Below, in pieces: positions 7,801 to 15,728 of a DNA stretch of 64,000 nt. The translations under genes and the position numbers were made by a program. The stretch comes from Candidatus Saccharibacteria bacterium oral taxon 488 (GTDB taxonomy: Bacteria; Patescibacteriota; Saccharimonadia; Saccharimonadales; Saccharimonadaceae), in assembly GCA_005697215.1 (NCBI GenBank), contig CP040003.1, positions 372,001 to 436,000 on the forward strand. Direction: 5' to 3'. The notes beneath the pieces are model-generated. The model saw only the letters and a program-made list of their open reading frames with translations. It had not been told where the DNA came from and did not search any database. Numbering within the stretch: position 1 is the first letter of the stretch; each line of letters opens with the position of its first letter.

Positions 7801-9159
7801 CTAGTCATGCTTGCGATCCAAGCTCATAAAACGCAGGCGCTCTGGATGGAAATAGAGCTGAATCTTGCCGACCGGGCCGTTACGGTGCTTGGCGATTATC
7901 AGGTCGGTGATGTTTTGGACTTCTGGGTTGTCTGGTTCGTAGTAGCCTGGACGGTAGATAAAGCTGACGATGTCGGCGTCCTGCTCGATGGAGCCGGACT
8001 CACGTAGGTCGGCTAGCTGTGGAATTGGCGGCGTGCGCGACTCAACTGAACGGCTCAGCTGACTGAGGGCGATCAGCGGTACGTTGAGTTCGCGAGCGAT
8101 TAGCTTCAGGCCACGGGAAATTTCCGACACTTCCTGAACGCGGTTGCCGTTGTGATTATTAGTGGCCTGCATCAGCTGCAGGTAGTCGACGATGATCAGG
8201 CCGATTTCGCCCTCGTGTGCCAAGCGGCGAGCTTTGGTGCGCATCTCCAAAATACTGAGGCCCGGCGTGTCATCGATGTAAATCGGCGCCTCTGCCATCT
8301 CGCCCATGGCCTCGGACAATTTTTCAAAATCATCGCCGCTCAAATTACCGGTACGAATATTCCAGCTATCAACGCCGGCCGCATCCGCCAGCATGCGGTC
8401 GGTCAGCTGCTCCTTGCTCATCTCCAGGCTGAAAAACAGCACCGGCTTTTTCTCGATCGTTGCCACGTTGTACGCTAGGTTAGTCACCAGTGTGGTCTTA
8501 CCCATGGCTGGCCGTGCCGCCAGGATAATCAAATCCGACTTTTGCAGCCCCGCCGTCATGGTATCCAAATCGCGGTAGCCAGTCCGCATACCGCGCAGGC
8601 TGCCCTTGTTGCGGTGAAGCTCCTCGATACGGTCAAAGCTGTCGGTCAAAATGCTTTCCAGGCTGACCAGATCCTGTTTCAATGACTGGTCGGAGACGCT
8701 GAATAGTTCGGCCTCGGCTTTTTCTAATAATTCCTGGGTCGTCGTCGATTCATCGTAGCCGAGCTCGGTGATGCCGCTGCTGGCCTTGATCAAGCGCCGC
8801 CGCACCGCTGTTTGCGCCACCATTTCGGCGTACGCCGCCGCGTGCGCTGCCGTCGGCACGTAGTTGGTGAGTTCCGTCAAATACGCCGAGCCGCCGATGA
8901 GCTCCAGCTCGTCCTTGCGCTTTAATTCATCAGTTAGAGTCAAGAGGTCGACTGGCTTGTGCTTTTCAAACAGCCGCATCATGCCGGCGAAAATCAGCCC
9001 GTGGTTTTTATCGTAAAAGTCGTTCGGTTTGACGATTTCTGAAGCATCCGCCAGGACTTCCTCGTCGATGAGAACCGCGCCGAGTAGACTTTTTTCAGCG
9101 TCCAGGTTTTGGGGCGGCAGTTTGCCCGCCAGGGTATCAGCTTGTGTTTTTTCGCTCAT
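7801..9159 (-). CDS. dnaB: replicative DNA helicase DnaB
   Basis: A 452-residue helicase of normal length with no intein. The N-terminal domain begins near PPQNLDAEKSLLGAVL. The RecA-like domain has Walker A ARPAMGKTTL, Walker B LIIVDYLQLM and the arginine-containing segment SRSVESR. Its ATG overlaps the stop of dnaX (ATGA), so helicase and clamp-loader genes are coupled, an economical pairing of two replisome parts. Confidence 0.96.
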   Translation of the reverse strand: MSEKTQADTLAGKLPPQNLDAEKSLLGAVLIDEEVLADASEIVKPNDFYDKNHGLIFAGMMRLFEKHKPVDLLTLTDELKRKDELELIGGSAYLTELTNYVPTAAHAAAYAEMVAQTAVRRRLIKASSGITELGYDESTTTQELLEKAEAELFSVSDQSLKQDLVSLESILTDSFDRIEELHRNKGSLRGMRTGYRDLDTMTAGLQKSDLIILAARPAMGKTTLVTNLAYNVATIEKKPVLFFSLEMSKEQLTDRMLADAAGVDSWNIRTGNLSGDDFEKLSEAMGEMAEAPIYIDDTPGLSILEMRTKARRLAHEGEIGLIIVDYLQLMQATNNHNGNRVQEVSEISRGLKLIARELNVPLIALSQLSRSVESRTPPIPQLADLRESGSIEQDADIVSFIYRPGYYEPDNPEVQNITDLIIAKHRNGPVGKIQLYFHPERLRFMSLDRKHD

Positions 9160-10694
9160 GATAATTCCTCCAGGTTAACTTCTTCGCCGCCGCCCATTAG
9201 CTCGGCAATTTTCGCAAGCTCGGCGTCTTTGGGCGGGGCTTTTTGTCCGATTGTCGCAATATCCAGTTCGGTACCGGCGACTTGTTGCACAATTGTCGCA
9301 ATAAGCGGACGATTTTTCGCATCATCCAACTTCTTTTTGGTAAAGGCATTACCGGCGTACAGGGTCAAGGTGTTGCCGTTTCGCTGCCAGCTGCAGTGTT
9401 GCAACAATGTCGCAATAGCGAACGACTGTTCTTTGGCCAGAGCGATAATCTTATCCCAGTCGATGTCTGTGGCGGTGGAATTTGGCGGGCTGTCTGGTGC
9501 CGGTTGACTGCCTGCCGGGGCGGCGTCTGATGCTGTTTTATCTGCAGAGTTATTAGCTTGCTTATTTTTTAGGGTGGTTTTTAGCGAATTTTCTGGTGGC
9601 TGGGCTGCTGGGGCTGGTGCTTTTGAAGTAGTTGCTGGCGGCTCTGGCTTCTCTACCGGTGGTTTAGAAATAACCACTGGTGGTTTGTTTGCGGATTCTG
9701 GGTTCGCGGTCGGCGTGGGTGCGGCCTCGGGTGATTTATAAGCTACACCCCCAGCTCCATCCATAAATATCGTCAATAATTTCAAATCCGGATGCGGATG
9801 GCGATCAACCTCAATCAGCTGCTTGACCAATGTAATTAACTCTGGCCGCTGATGTAAGCGTGCTCGCAGCAGTGATAATAATTGATGAGATAGGGCGACC
9901 GGATCGGTGCCAGTCTTCTCTAGCTCGCCCAGCAGGTTCAGCGCCTCAGGCGCGTCGTGCTGCTGATACAATTCCAGCAGGTTCTCCAGCGTCTCCGTGG
10001 CGCTCAACCCCAGGTATTGAGCAACGTCCGACGCGCTCAGCGGCTTGCCCGTGCTGGCTAATGCTGACAATTGATCAAGCATACTAATGCCGTCGCGAAA
10101 CCCGCCGCGTGAGCGCTCAGCGATCAGCCGAGCAGCGTCTGCCTCGATGGTAAAGCCCTCTTTCTCGGCGATGGCCGTCAGCTGGCGCGCCATGATGTCG
10201 ACTGAGATGGGGCGAAAGAAAAATTGCTGGACGCGGCTGAGAATGGTGGCGGGCAGCTTGTCGGCGTCGGTGGTGGCGAGGATGAAGACTACGTGTGCTG
10301 GTGGCTCCTCCAGCGTTTTGAGCAGCGCGTTGAACGCAGGTTTGGACAGCATGTGGACTTCGTCGATGATGTAGATTTTTTTCGGCGCGGAAACCGGTGC
10401 GACTTGGGCTTTTTCACGTAGGGCGCGGATGTCGTCGACGCCGTTGTTGCTGGCGGCATCAATTTCAATGATGTCTAAATGCGAGGCATCCTCGTCGTAC
10501 GGCAATTGATTGATCTCATGCGCCAAAATGCGTGCCACGCTGGTCTTTCCCACGCCGCGCGGGCCCGTCAGCAAATACGCATGGGCGATTTTCCCCTGCT
10601 CCAGTGCTCGGCGCAAAATGTTGGTCACGTGATCTTGCCCCAACACCTCGTCCAAGCTGCGACTGCGATATTTGCGGTACAGTGCTTGACTCAT
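9156..10694 (-). CDS. dnaX: DNA polymerase III subunit gamma/tau
   Basis: A 512-residue clamp loader ATPase. Walker A is GPRGVGKTSVARIL, Walker B is IYIIDEVHML, and sensor residues follow in ATTDADKLPATILSR. DnaX proteins usually have a four-Cys zinc module between Walker A and DIIEIDAASN. Here that stretch is short and Cys-free (HEINQLPYDEDASHL). A Pro/Ala/Ser/Lys-rich linker at about residues 310-395 precedes a small C-terminal domain. TATAAT ends 9 nt before the ATG. Confidence 0.95.
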   Translation of the reverse strand: MSQALYRKYRSRSLDEVLGQDHVTNILRRALEQGKIAHAYLLTGPRGVGKTSVARILAHEINQLPYDEDASHLDIIEIDAASNNGVDDIRALREKAQVAPVSAPKKIYIIDEVHMLSKPAFNALLKTLEEPPAHVVFILATTDADKLPATILSRVQQFFFRPISVDIMARQLTAIAEKEGFTIEADAARLIAERSRGGFRDGISMLDQLSALASTGKPLSASDVAQYLGLSATETLENLLELYQQHDAPEALNLLGELEKTGTDPVALSHQLLSLLRARLHQRPELITLVKQLIEVDRHPHPDLKLLTIFMDGAGGVAYKSPEAAPTPTANPESANKPPVVISKPPVEKPEPPATTSKAPAPAAQPPENSLKTTLKNKQANNSADKTASDAAPAGSQPAPDSPPNSTATDIDWDKIIALAKEQSFAIATLLQHCSWQRNGNTLTLYAGNAFTKKKLDDAKNRPLIATIVQQVAGTELDIATIGQKAPPKDAELAKIAELMGGGEEVNLEELS

Positions 10695-10777
10695 TACTTA
10701 TGTATTATAGCGCAAAGTGCGGAATTAGTAAGCCGTTTGACGGTTGATCTAAAGACGACTTGTCTCGCGAACACACA

Positions 10778-11650
10778 TTAAAACAGCGCCAGCTGTGTGC
10801 TGGGTATTGCGATGTCAATGGCGCCGTCAACTGCCTGGGCTTGGTAGCCGATGAATTTTTTCACGTTGTATGCCAGTAGCTGTCCGTCGTAGTCGGTGAT
10901 GAGTACCGAGCCGATGACGCTGATGACGACGCCAGCCATGGTTTTATGCCCCGTCATATCAATCACACTACTAAGGTCGCGGCCGTTCGTATGAAAATAA
11001 TCTTCGCACATGATGAGCGTCCGGTTTGGAAAATCCAGCCCCAGTTTTTGCTGAATGCGTATCAGCGTGTCAGCTAGGGCCTGCTCCGCCGCCGCAGTAT
11101 TGAGCGGCCGTCTGATCAGCCCCAGCTTTTTGCTGGCGGCTACTGTTTCCATGATGCCACTTAGACTGGCAATTTTCGCCTCATACTGCCGAGCAATCAA
11201 GGCCGAAGAAAACGTCTCTAATTTCAACGCCAGCCGTGCCCCCTGCTCCAGTAGCCGCCGAATGCCGCGCTTTTCCTGCGAGATACCGACTTTAATAACC
11301 CCCGGCGCGAAATATGCCAGATAGACGAAGTGCGGGTTTTGATTAATCTTTTCCTGCCGGGCTGACAGCGAGTTAGCATGATAAAATGCTGGATTAAACC
11401 CTCTTCGGTCACGGCATTTGATGCAGTTCTCATATTTTGTCTCCGCTATTGCCTGCTCTGGGCACGCTTGGCCGCAATGATTCTCAAAATTCACCCAGCC
11501 GGTACAATATTTGCTCGAGAAATCAAACTCGAGCGACAACTCCTGCCCCAAAACATCACCACGCTCAGTCTTGCCGTCAACCTGCCACTCCAGAAATGGC
11601 CGGTTTTCGGTATCAAAGCTGGCGTAGCTTAGCAAAAACTCCCCAGACAT
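10778..11650 (-). CDS. DUF2797 family protein
   Basis: A 290-residue protein matching my recollection of DUF2797: an N-terminal region with Cys pairs (CTGW, CGQACP, CIKC) that could hold a metal, then YLAYFAPGVIKVGISQEKR and RLLEQGARLAL, which resemble a GIY-YIG-like fold. Function is not established. TATAAT ends 6 nt before the ATG. The terminator of the upstream gene at 11714 overlaps this promoter region. Confidence 0.75.
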   Translation of the reverse strand: MSGEFLLSYASFDTENRPFLEWQVDGKTERGDVLGQELSLEFDFSSKYCTGWVNFENHCGQACPEQAIAETKYENCIKCRDRRGFNPAFYHANSLSARQEKINQNPHFVYLAYFAPGVIKVGISQEKRGIRRLLEQGARLALKLETFSSALIARQYEAKIASLSGIMETVAASKKLGLIRRPLNTAAAEQALADTLIRIQQKLGLDFPNRTLIMCEDYFHTNGRDLSSVIDMTGHKTMAGVVISVIGSVLITDYDGQLLAYNVKKFIGYQAQAVDGAIDIAIPSTQLALF

Positions 11651-11664
11651 AGCACCATTATATC

Positions 11665-11693
11665 AAAAGCCGCCCGGTAACCACCCGGGACGG
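11665..11693 (-). terminator. hairpin downstream of the 171-aa gene
   Basis: On the minus strand a GC-rich stem (CCCGG pairing with CCGGG, extended by GCC/GGC) is followed by TTTTG. The T stretch runs straight into the TATAAT of the DUF2797 promoter. Confidence 0.55.
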
Positions 11694-11713
11694 CCTCAAA
11701 TGTCAAAAACGGT

Positions 11714-12229
11714 CTATAGCGGCGCTTCGACAGCTGCCCAGGTGGCGTCCGGATTGTCATCAGGGATGATGATGGTGACTTGGTCGCCGACTTCGATGCG
11801 GAAGAACGTGACGCTGGCAAGCAGGATGCGATATTCACGGCCGTTGGCTTCGACGTAGTAAACGCCGTCGTGCTGGACGAGCGTGCCGATGACTTGTTTG
11901 CGCGAGACCGGGCCGATTTGTTTGTAGATAAAGCTGCCGTCCTCGGCGATGGTTAATTTCAAGATGTCACCCTCGACGAGCTTGGACTTTGAGGCGTAGT
12001 TCGCCGGGATTGGATAATTCTTGCCATCAGGCCCCATCATCATCTGGCCGTCAAACACACCCTCGATCACCTTGCCGGCAACATCGTCCGACGAGGTTTT
12101 TGGCGTGACGACTTGCCCATCGTCACCAACGATGCTGATCAGCAGCTCCTTGGCCGCCGCTAAGTTGGTTTCTGCTTCTTGGATGAGCGTCCTGAGGCGC
12201 TTCACTTGCTTTTCCGGTAAATCAGACAT
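11714..12229 (-). CDS. conserved hypothetical protein, coiled coil plus small beta domains
   Basis: 171 residues. Residues 1-35 form a predicted helix (KQVKRLRTLIQEAETNLAAAKELL). The rest looks like two small beta barrels, the first near GPDGKNYPIPANYASKSKLVEGD and the second near GDQVTIIIPDD. The layout loosely recalls GreA-like or OB-type proteins, but no family is recognised. It has its own promoter (TGCTATATT, about 50 nt upstream). It sits next to rplL without sharing its operon. Confidence 0.6.
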   Translation of the reverse strand: MSDLPEKQVKRLRTLIQEAETNLAAAKELLISIVGDDGQVVTPKTSSDDVAGKVIEGVFDGQMMMGPDGKNYPIPANYASKSKLVEGDILKLTIAEDGSFIYKQIGPVSRKQVIGTLVQHDGVYYVEANGREYRILLASVTFFRIEVGDQVTIIIPDDNPDATWAAVEAPL

Positions 12230-12401
12230 ATGGCTCGCATTCCTTGTCTATTTTTGATAGTACGTGAGAGTAATATAGCACTAATTATGTGAGTGTGCAA
12301 GTCCCGCCAGTCGATTCGCATCGGCCAACGGCTCGTCTTTCCACAAGGACAACAGATAGCCAGGTAAAAATGTGGTAATTTTTACCCTTGCCAATAAAAC
12401 A

Positions 12402-12427
12402 CCGCCCGTGGTATAAGCTCCGGGCGG
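12402..12427 (-). terminator. rho-independent terminator of rplJ-rplL
   Basis: CCGCCCG and CGGGCGG (12402-12408 and 12421-12427) form a stem with a 12-nt loop. On the minus strand it is followed by TGTTTTATT. A second AT-rich inverted repeat (GGTAAAAA/TTTTTACC, 12363-12386) lies just beyond. Confidence 0.75.
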
Positions 12428-12466
12428 CATTTCTCTACGAAAACAATCGGTCGTTTCACGCAAAAA

Positions 12467-12844
12467 TTAGCTTAACTCAACGCTAGCGCCTGCGTCCTCG
12501 AGCGTCTTCTTGGCAGCTTCAGCTTCGTCCTTTGACACCTTTTCCTTGACCGGTGCTGGTGCACCGTCAACGATGGCCTTTGATTCACCGAGACCCAAGC
12601 CGGTGATTTCCTTGACTGCCTTGATGACAGCGACTTTTTGAGCGCCCGCGTCTTTCAGGGTGACGGTGAACTCAGTTTTCTCGTCTTCTGCGGCAGTCTC
12701 GCCACCAGCAGCTGGACCAGCAACAGCCACTGCTGCAGCAGCTGGCTCGATGCCGTATTCTTCTTTCAAGTGGTTTTTCAATTCGTTAACTTCCAGAACT
12801 GTCAATTTGGTCAGTTCTTCAGCCAATTTTTTAATATCAGCCAT
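12467..12844 (-). CDS. rplL: 50S ribosomal protein L7/L12
   Basis: A 125-residue stalk protein. The N-terminal dimerisation helix region ([20 protein letters not shown]) is followed by an Ala/Gly-rich hinge at about residues 38-55 and the C-terminal domain with [28 protein letters not shown] sequence and a VEKVS-like end. It recruits translation GTPases. AAGGAG lies 7-8 nt before the ATG. It is separated from rplJ by a 157-nt gap holding a large stem-loop. Confidence 0.97.
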   Translation of the reverse strand: MADIKKLAEELTKLTVLEVNELKNHLKEEYGIEPAAAAVAVAGPAAGGETAAEDEKTEFTVTLKDAGAQKVAVIKAVKEITGLGLGESKAIVDGAPAPVKEKVSKDEAEAAKKTLEDAGASVELS

Positions 12845-12872
12845 AGTATTCTCCTTAGATTATTAATTAGTG

Positions 12873-12989
12873 ATCATCTCGAGTTATCCAATCTTCAACG
12901 TCTCCTCTTTTCGCGCCGGGCGCCTTCAGGGGCGCTCGGGCTGCAATCGCTACACGGAGACTTATGAAGATCAAATAACTCGAGATGAT
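12873..12989 (-). ncRNA. long stem-loop RNA between rplJ and rplL
   Basis: A perfect 15-bp arm pair (12873-12887 with 12975-12989) is extended inward by 7 bp (12891-12897 with 12965-12971) and 6 bp (12900-12905 with 12956-12961) across small internal loops. A GC hairpin (12920-12924 with 12931-12935) sits in the apical part. There is no U tract, so it is not a terminator. In the rplJ-rplL transcript it would fold into about 28 bp of stem. It could be an RNase III site or a mRNA-stability element setting L12 levels. Role inferred. Confidence 0.55.
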
Positions 12990-13001
12990 TGATTGCTAAA
13001 C

Positions 13002-13526
13002 TTAAGCCGCAGCTTTGGCTTCGATGCCGTCCAAGAGCCCGTGCAAATTGCCGCCAAGTGCGCCCACGGTGTCGTGGACTGGTGACAATAGTTGCGCCAC
13101 CACTTCGGCGATGAGCTGGTCTTTGCTTGGCAAGCCTGCCAGCGCTTTGATGTCAGCTTCGTTGATACTCAAGCCTTCACCTGAGAAGCCACCGGCCAGC
13201 TGCAGTGCTGGATGTGTCTTTGCAAACGTATCCAAAACTTTTGCTGGCATGACTTCGTCGTCAGCGCTCATGGCGTAAACCAACTGGCCAACCAATAAGT
13301 CAGTCTCGGCCTCCTTGTAGTCGTCAACGCCCTGCAATGCTACGCATACCAAACGGTTTTTAACCACCTTGATGACGACGTTTGCTTCGCGGGCGGCCTT
13401 GCGCAGTTCTTGCAATTCAGCCACGCTCAGCCCCTGGTACCGCGCAAATGCCGTACCTTTGGCGTCTTTCAGAAGCTCGGTTAGTTCAGCAACCAAAGTT
13501 TGTTTTTTATCGCGTGAAATTGCCAT
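13002..13526 (-). CDS. rplJ: 50S ribosomal protein L10
   Basis: A 174-residue stalk base protein. The N-terminal globular domain includes TAFARYQGLSVAELQELRKAAREA and VVKNRLV. C-terminal helices that bind L12 dimers end ALGGNLHGLLDGIEAKAAA. AAAGGA lies upstream of the ATG. It is the first gene of the rplJ-rplL unit, behind a leader of about 220 nt. Confidence 0.97.
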   Translation of the reverse strand: MAISRDKKQTLVAELTELLKDAKGTAFARYQGLSVAELQELRKAAREANVVIKVVKNRLVCVALQGVDDYKEAETDLLVGQLVYAMSADDEVMPAKVLDTFAKTHPALQLAGGFSGEGLSINEADIKALAGLPSKDQLIAEVVAQLLSPVHDTVGALGGNLHGLLDGIEAKAAA

Positions 13527-13758
13527 AAAAATCCTTTCTTTGATTGGTTCTTGTGTGATTCGACCGATTTGTTAACGTGCGGTAGTGAAAAATCTGGTTC
13601 TCGTTTTCTGGGCATTAGCCGAGCAAACAAAAACGTCTTTGATCCTCGCACTACCAAAGACGTCAAATAAAACTGTTCGTTTCATCCCTCGGCGGCATTT
13701 TTATACCTCAGTTCCCCTCGGTCGCGCGCTGTCTTTGGTAATGTTCATTAGAATTGTA
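13527..13758 (-). promoter_or_regulatory. rplJ leader with terminator/antiterminator switch and promoter
   Basis: An extended -10 box TGCTACAAT (13760-13753) starts a leader of about 220 nt with no gene in it. Early in the leader TACCAAAGAC (13740-13731) is complementary to GTCTTTGGTA (13661-13652). That later segment also forms the 5' arm of a 9-bp terminator stem, ACGTCTTTG/CAAAGACGT (13663-13633), followed by TTTTTGTTTG. The two pairings exclude each other, as in L10-leader attenuation where L10(L12) binding controls read-through. Position and logic fit that class; kink-turn details were not checked. Confidence 0.6.
13633..13663 (-). terminator. attenuator hairpin in rplJ leader
   Basis: A perfect 9-bp stem with a 13-nt loop, followed on the minus strand by a T-rich run. 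It is located between the rplJ promoter and the coding region, so it acts as a conditional terminator rather than an end-of-gene one. Confidence 0.65.
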
Positions 13759-13800
13759 GCAGAAATGACAACGGGATGCAAGGCGATTCAGAGTTAATTT

Positions 13801-14106
13801 TTATTGATTTCTACGTAGACGGCTACGGGTTCGTCTATTTTGGCGGGTTCTAGATAGTGCATCTCTTCCAGCTGGTGTCATGCCGCCCCAGATGCCATAT
13901 TTTTCATCGTTCTTAATCGCGTGATCGAGACAGTCATCCTTGACCTCGCATTTACGGCAAACCGCGAGAGCGTCTTTGGCGTATCGTTTATCTTTAGAGT
14001 CTGGAAAGAACATGTCTGGGTCACTTCCGAGACAGTTTGCCTCATTACGCTAGTTATTGGTGGCAGCTTCAGGTTGAGCTTCGGCATTCGGTAATAGTTC
14101 ACTCAT
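13801..14106 (-). pseudogene. WhiB-like iron-sulfur protein gene with in-frame TAG
   Basis: Reading from the ATG at 14106 gives 18 codons, then TAG (14050-14052), then an uninterrupted WhiB-like domain in the same frame to the TAA at 13801. All four cluster cysteines are present (C25, C50, C53, C59, spacing x24, x2, x5), as are DPDMFFP and the GIWGG turn. A basic tail RTRQNRRTRSRLRR follows. TATAAT ends 6 nt before the ATG, so the promoter points to that start. No start codon lies between TAG and C25; starting at the internal ATG (14013) would lose C25. It may be a recent nonsense mutation, read-through, or a sequence error. WhiB proteins are typical of Actinobacteria and their phages. Confidence 0.8.
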
Positions 14107-14112
14107 TTGATT

Positions 14113-14140
14113 ATTATACCATACTACACGGTTATTGCAA
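14113..14140 (-). promoter_or_regulatory. promoter of the WhiB-like gene
   Basis: TTGCAA (14140-14135) and TATAAT (14118-14113) are 16 nt apart. The expected transcription start coincides with the ATG at 14106, so translation would begin at the mRNA 5' end. This supports the ATG as the functional start despite the TAG that follows. Confidence 0.65.
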
Positions 14141-14144
14141 TATA

Positions 14145-14172
14145 AAACGCGCCTCAGGTGTGAAGCGCGTTT
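14145..14172 (-). terminator. rplA terminator
   Basis: AAACGCGC (14145-14152) and GCGCGTTT (14165-14172) form an 8-bp stem followed on the minus strand by TTTTATATT, shortly after the rplA stop. Confidence 0.75.
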
Positions 14173-14188
14173 GTATAGAAACTGGGTT

Positions 14189-15208
14189 TTACAGTGAATT
14201 TTCAACCTTTACGCTCGGCCCCATAGTGGTGGCAACGGCGATAGATTTGACGTAAATGCCCTTAAGGCTGGACGGCTTTTGGGTGTTCAGGCTGGCGAGG
14301 AAAGCGCGGGTGTTTTCCGCCAGTTTGTCGGCGCCAAACGACACTTTACCGATCGCCAAGTGGACGATGGCCTGCTTATCGACGCGGTACTCAACCCTGC
14401 CGGCTTTGGCTTCGGACACCGCTTTAGCGACGTCGGTGGCGACGGTGCCGGATTTTGGATTTGGCATCAAACCGCGCGGGCCGAGCAGCCGGGCGTACTT
14501 GCCAAGCTTTGGCATATATTGCGGAGTGGCGACTAAGATATCAAAGTTCAATTCTTCCTTGTCCAATTGCTTCAGGAATTCCTCATCGCCGATGATGTCA
14601 GCGCCGGCTTTCTTAGCGGCGGCATGTTCGGTTTCCGGTGCGAAAACCGCCACGCGAACGTCTTTACCGGTGCCGTGCGGCAACGCTACCGTCGAGCGGA
14701 CGTTCTGGTCGGCTTGGCGCGGATCGACGCCCAGGCGAACGTGAATTTCAACGCTGGCGTCGAACTTGACCGGGCTGGTCTCAGTCGCCAGTTTCAACGC
14801 TTCGTCAAGGCTGTACAGTTTATTTTTCTCAATCTTCTTCGCAGCTTCCTGATACTTCTTACCGCGGCGCTCCAGGCGTGGACGCGTGATTGGCTTCGGG
14901 CCTTTCTTAACATGAGCTTCGGCGTCGTCGGACTGTGGCGTGGTGTCGCCGGCCTCTTTACGGGCTTCTTTTTCGGCTTTTTCAGCAGCCTCGTCGAGGG
15001 CTTTTTGGCTACGTTTGCCGGCCTTGGCAATGACAGCCTCGCGCTCGGCGATGACGTCTTTGTCTTTGGTTTCGTGCGGCTTACTGCTCTCAGGCGTGCC
15101 TGATTCAGCCTCGGCAATCGCTGCCTCAATCTCAGCGATAGTGCTCTTGTCGCTGACTGCTAATTGTAGTTCTGCTGCTTTTTCCAGCAGCTCGGCTTTC
15201 TTGGCCAT
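14189..15208 (-). CDS. rplA: 50S ribosomal protein L1 with N-terminal extension
   Basis: 339 residues against about 230 for typical L1. The L1 domain starts near residue 105 (RGKKYQEAAKKIEKNKLYSL) and contains the family hallmarks GPRGLMPNPKSGTV and YRVDKQAIVH. The extra N-terminus begins with a segment resembling a SAP or Rho-N helix pair (LLEKAAELQLAVSDKSTIAE) and continues as a charged Lys/Glu/Ala helix. Such domains often bind nucleic acid; here that is inference. AAAGGAT precedes the ATG. It is separated from rplK by about 4.5 kb of other genes. Confidence 0.93.
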   Translation of the reverse strand: MAKKAELLEKAAELQLAVSDKSTIAEIEAAIAEAESGTPESSKPHETKDKDVIAEREAVIAKAGKRSQKALDEAAEKAEKEARKEAGDTTPQSDDAEAHVKKGPKPITRPRLERRGKKYQEAAKKIEKNKLYSLDEALKLATETSPVKFDASVEIHVRLGVDPRQADQNVRSTVALPHGTGKDVRVAVFAPETEHAAAKKAGADIIGDEEFLKQLDKEELNFDILVATPQYMPKLGKYARLLGPRGLMPNPKSGTVATDVAKAVSEAKAGRVEYRVDKQAIVHLAIGKVSFGADKLAENTRAFLASLNTQKPSSLKGIYVKSIAVATTMGPSVKVENSL

Positions 15209-15314
15209 ACTAATCCTTTCTGTGGTACAAGCGGCGACTCGCGATCTCGGGCGAATCTGCCTCCCAGCATTGATTTGATAATAGTGAAATTATAGCATAA
15301 TGAGGTGTTTGCGG

Positions 15315-15722
15315 CTAGTCTTTTGTCTCATCGCTCCAAGTGAAAGGCATAATGCCAGACACACTCTCGATCGGTACAAAATAAACAAGTCCCCTACCGC
15401 TCGCGTCTTTGATTTGCAGCATTGGCTGTCCCTGGCTGAGCGGGAAATCTGCTATTGAAGTTATCTTTTCCTCGCGCTCGGCTATCTCTGGTATGACGAG
15501 GCTGATGGTGTCGCCGCAAACCTCGAACGGCTCCTCGCTAGGTTCAGACATCGCGGCCGGTAGTGCAGCGATTTCCTCTGGTGAGTATGAGCCTGACTCG
15601 TAGACGTTGATGTCGATTGCCCAATACTTGTTCGCCATACAGGATACCAGATTTCCTCGGTATAACGTATCAAAAATATGATTTAGCTCTGATCGTGTCT
15701 CGTCGATAACGTCCTCGAGCAT
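15315..15722 (-). CDS. hypothetical protein, second gene of an unknown pair
   Basis: 135 residues, acidic (many Glu/Asp), with no signal peptide, membrane helix or recognised motif. The central region is strand-rich (DTISLVIPEIAEREEKI, LQIKDASGRGLVYFVPIESVSG). It begins 6 nt after the stop of the 433-residue gene upstream, so the two are co-transcribed. Function is unknown; both may be lineage-specific. Confidence 0.6.
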   Translation of the reverse strand: MLEDVIDETRSELNHIFDTLYRGNLVSCMANKYWAIDINVYESGSYSPEEIAALPAAMSEPSEEPFEVCGDTISLVIPEIAEREEKITSIADFPLSQGQPMLQIKDASGRGLVYFVPIESVSGIMPFTWSDETKD

Positions 15723-15728
15723 TTTTTG

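Noticed and set aside
12363..12386. Second terminator or riboswitch after rplL (GGTAAAAA/TTTTTACC)
   Set aside because: AT-only stem beyond a strong GC terminator; it may be a backup but is not separately supported.
13878..14102. Overlapping ORF across the WhiB-like gene in another frame
   Set aside because: Its product is unlike WhiB and has no matching start signal. The WhiB-like reading in the TAG-containing frame explains the cysteines, GIWGG and promoter.
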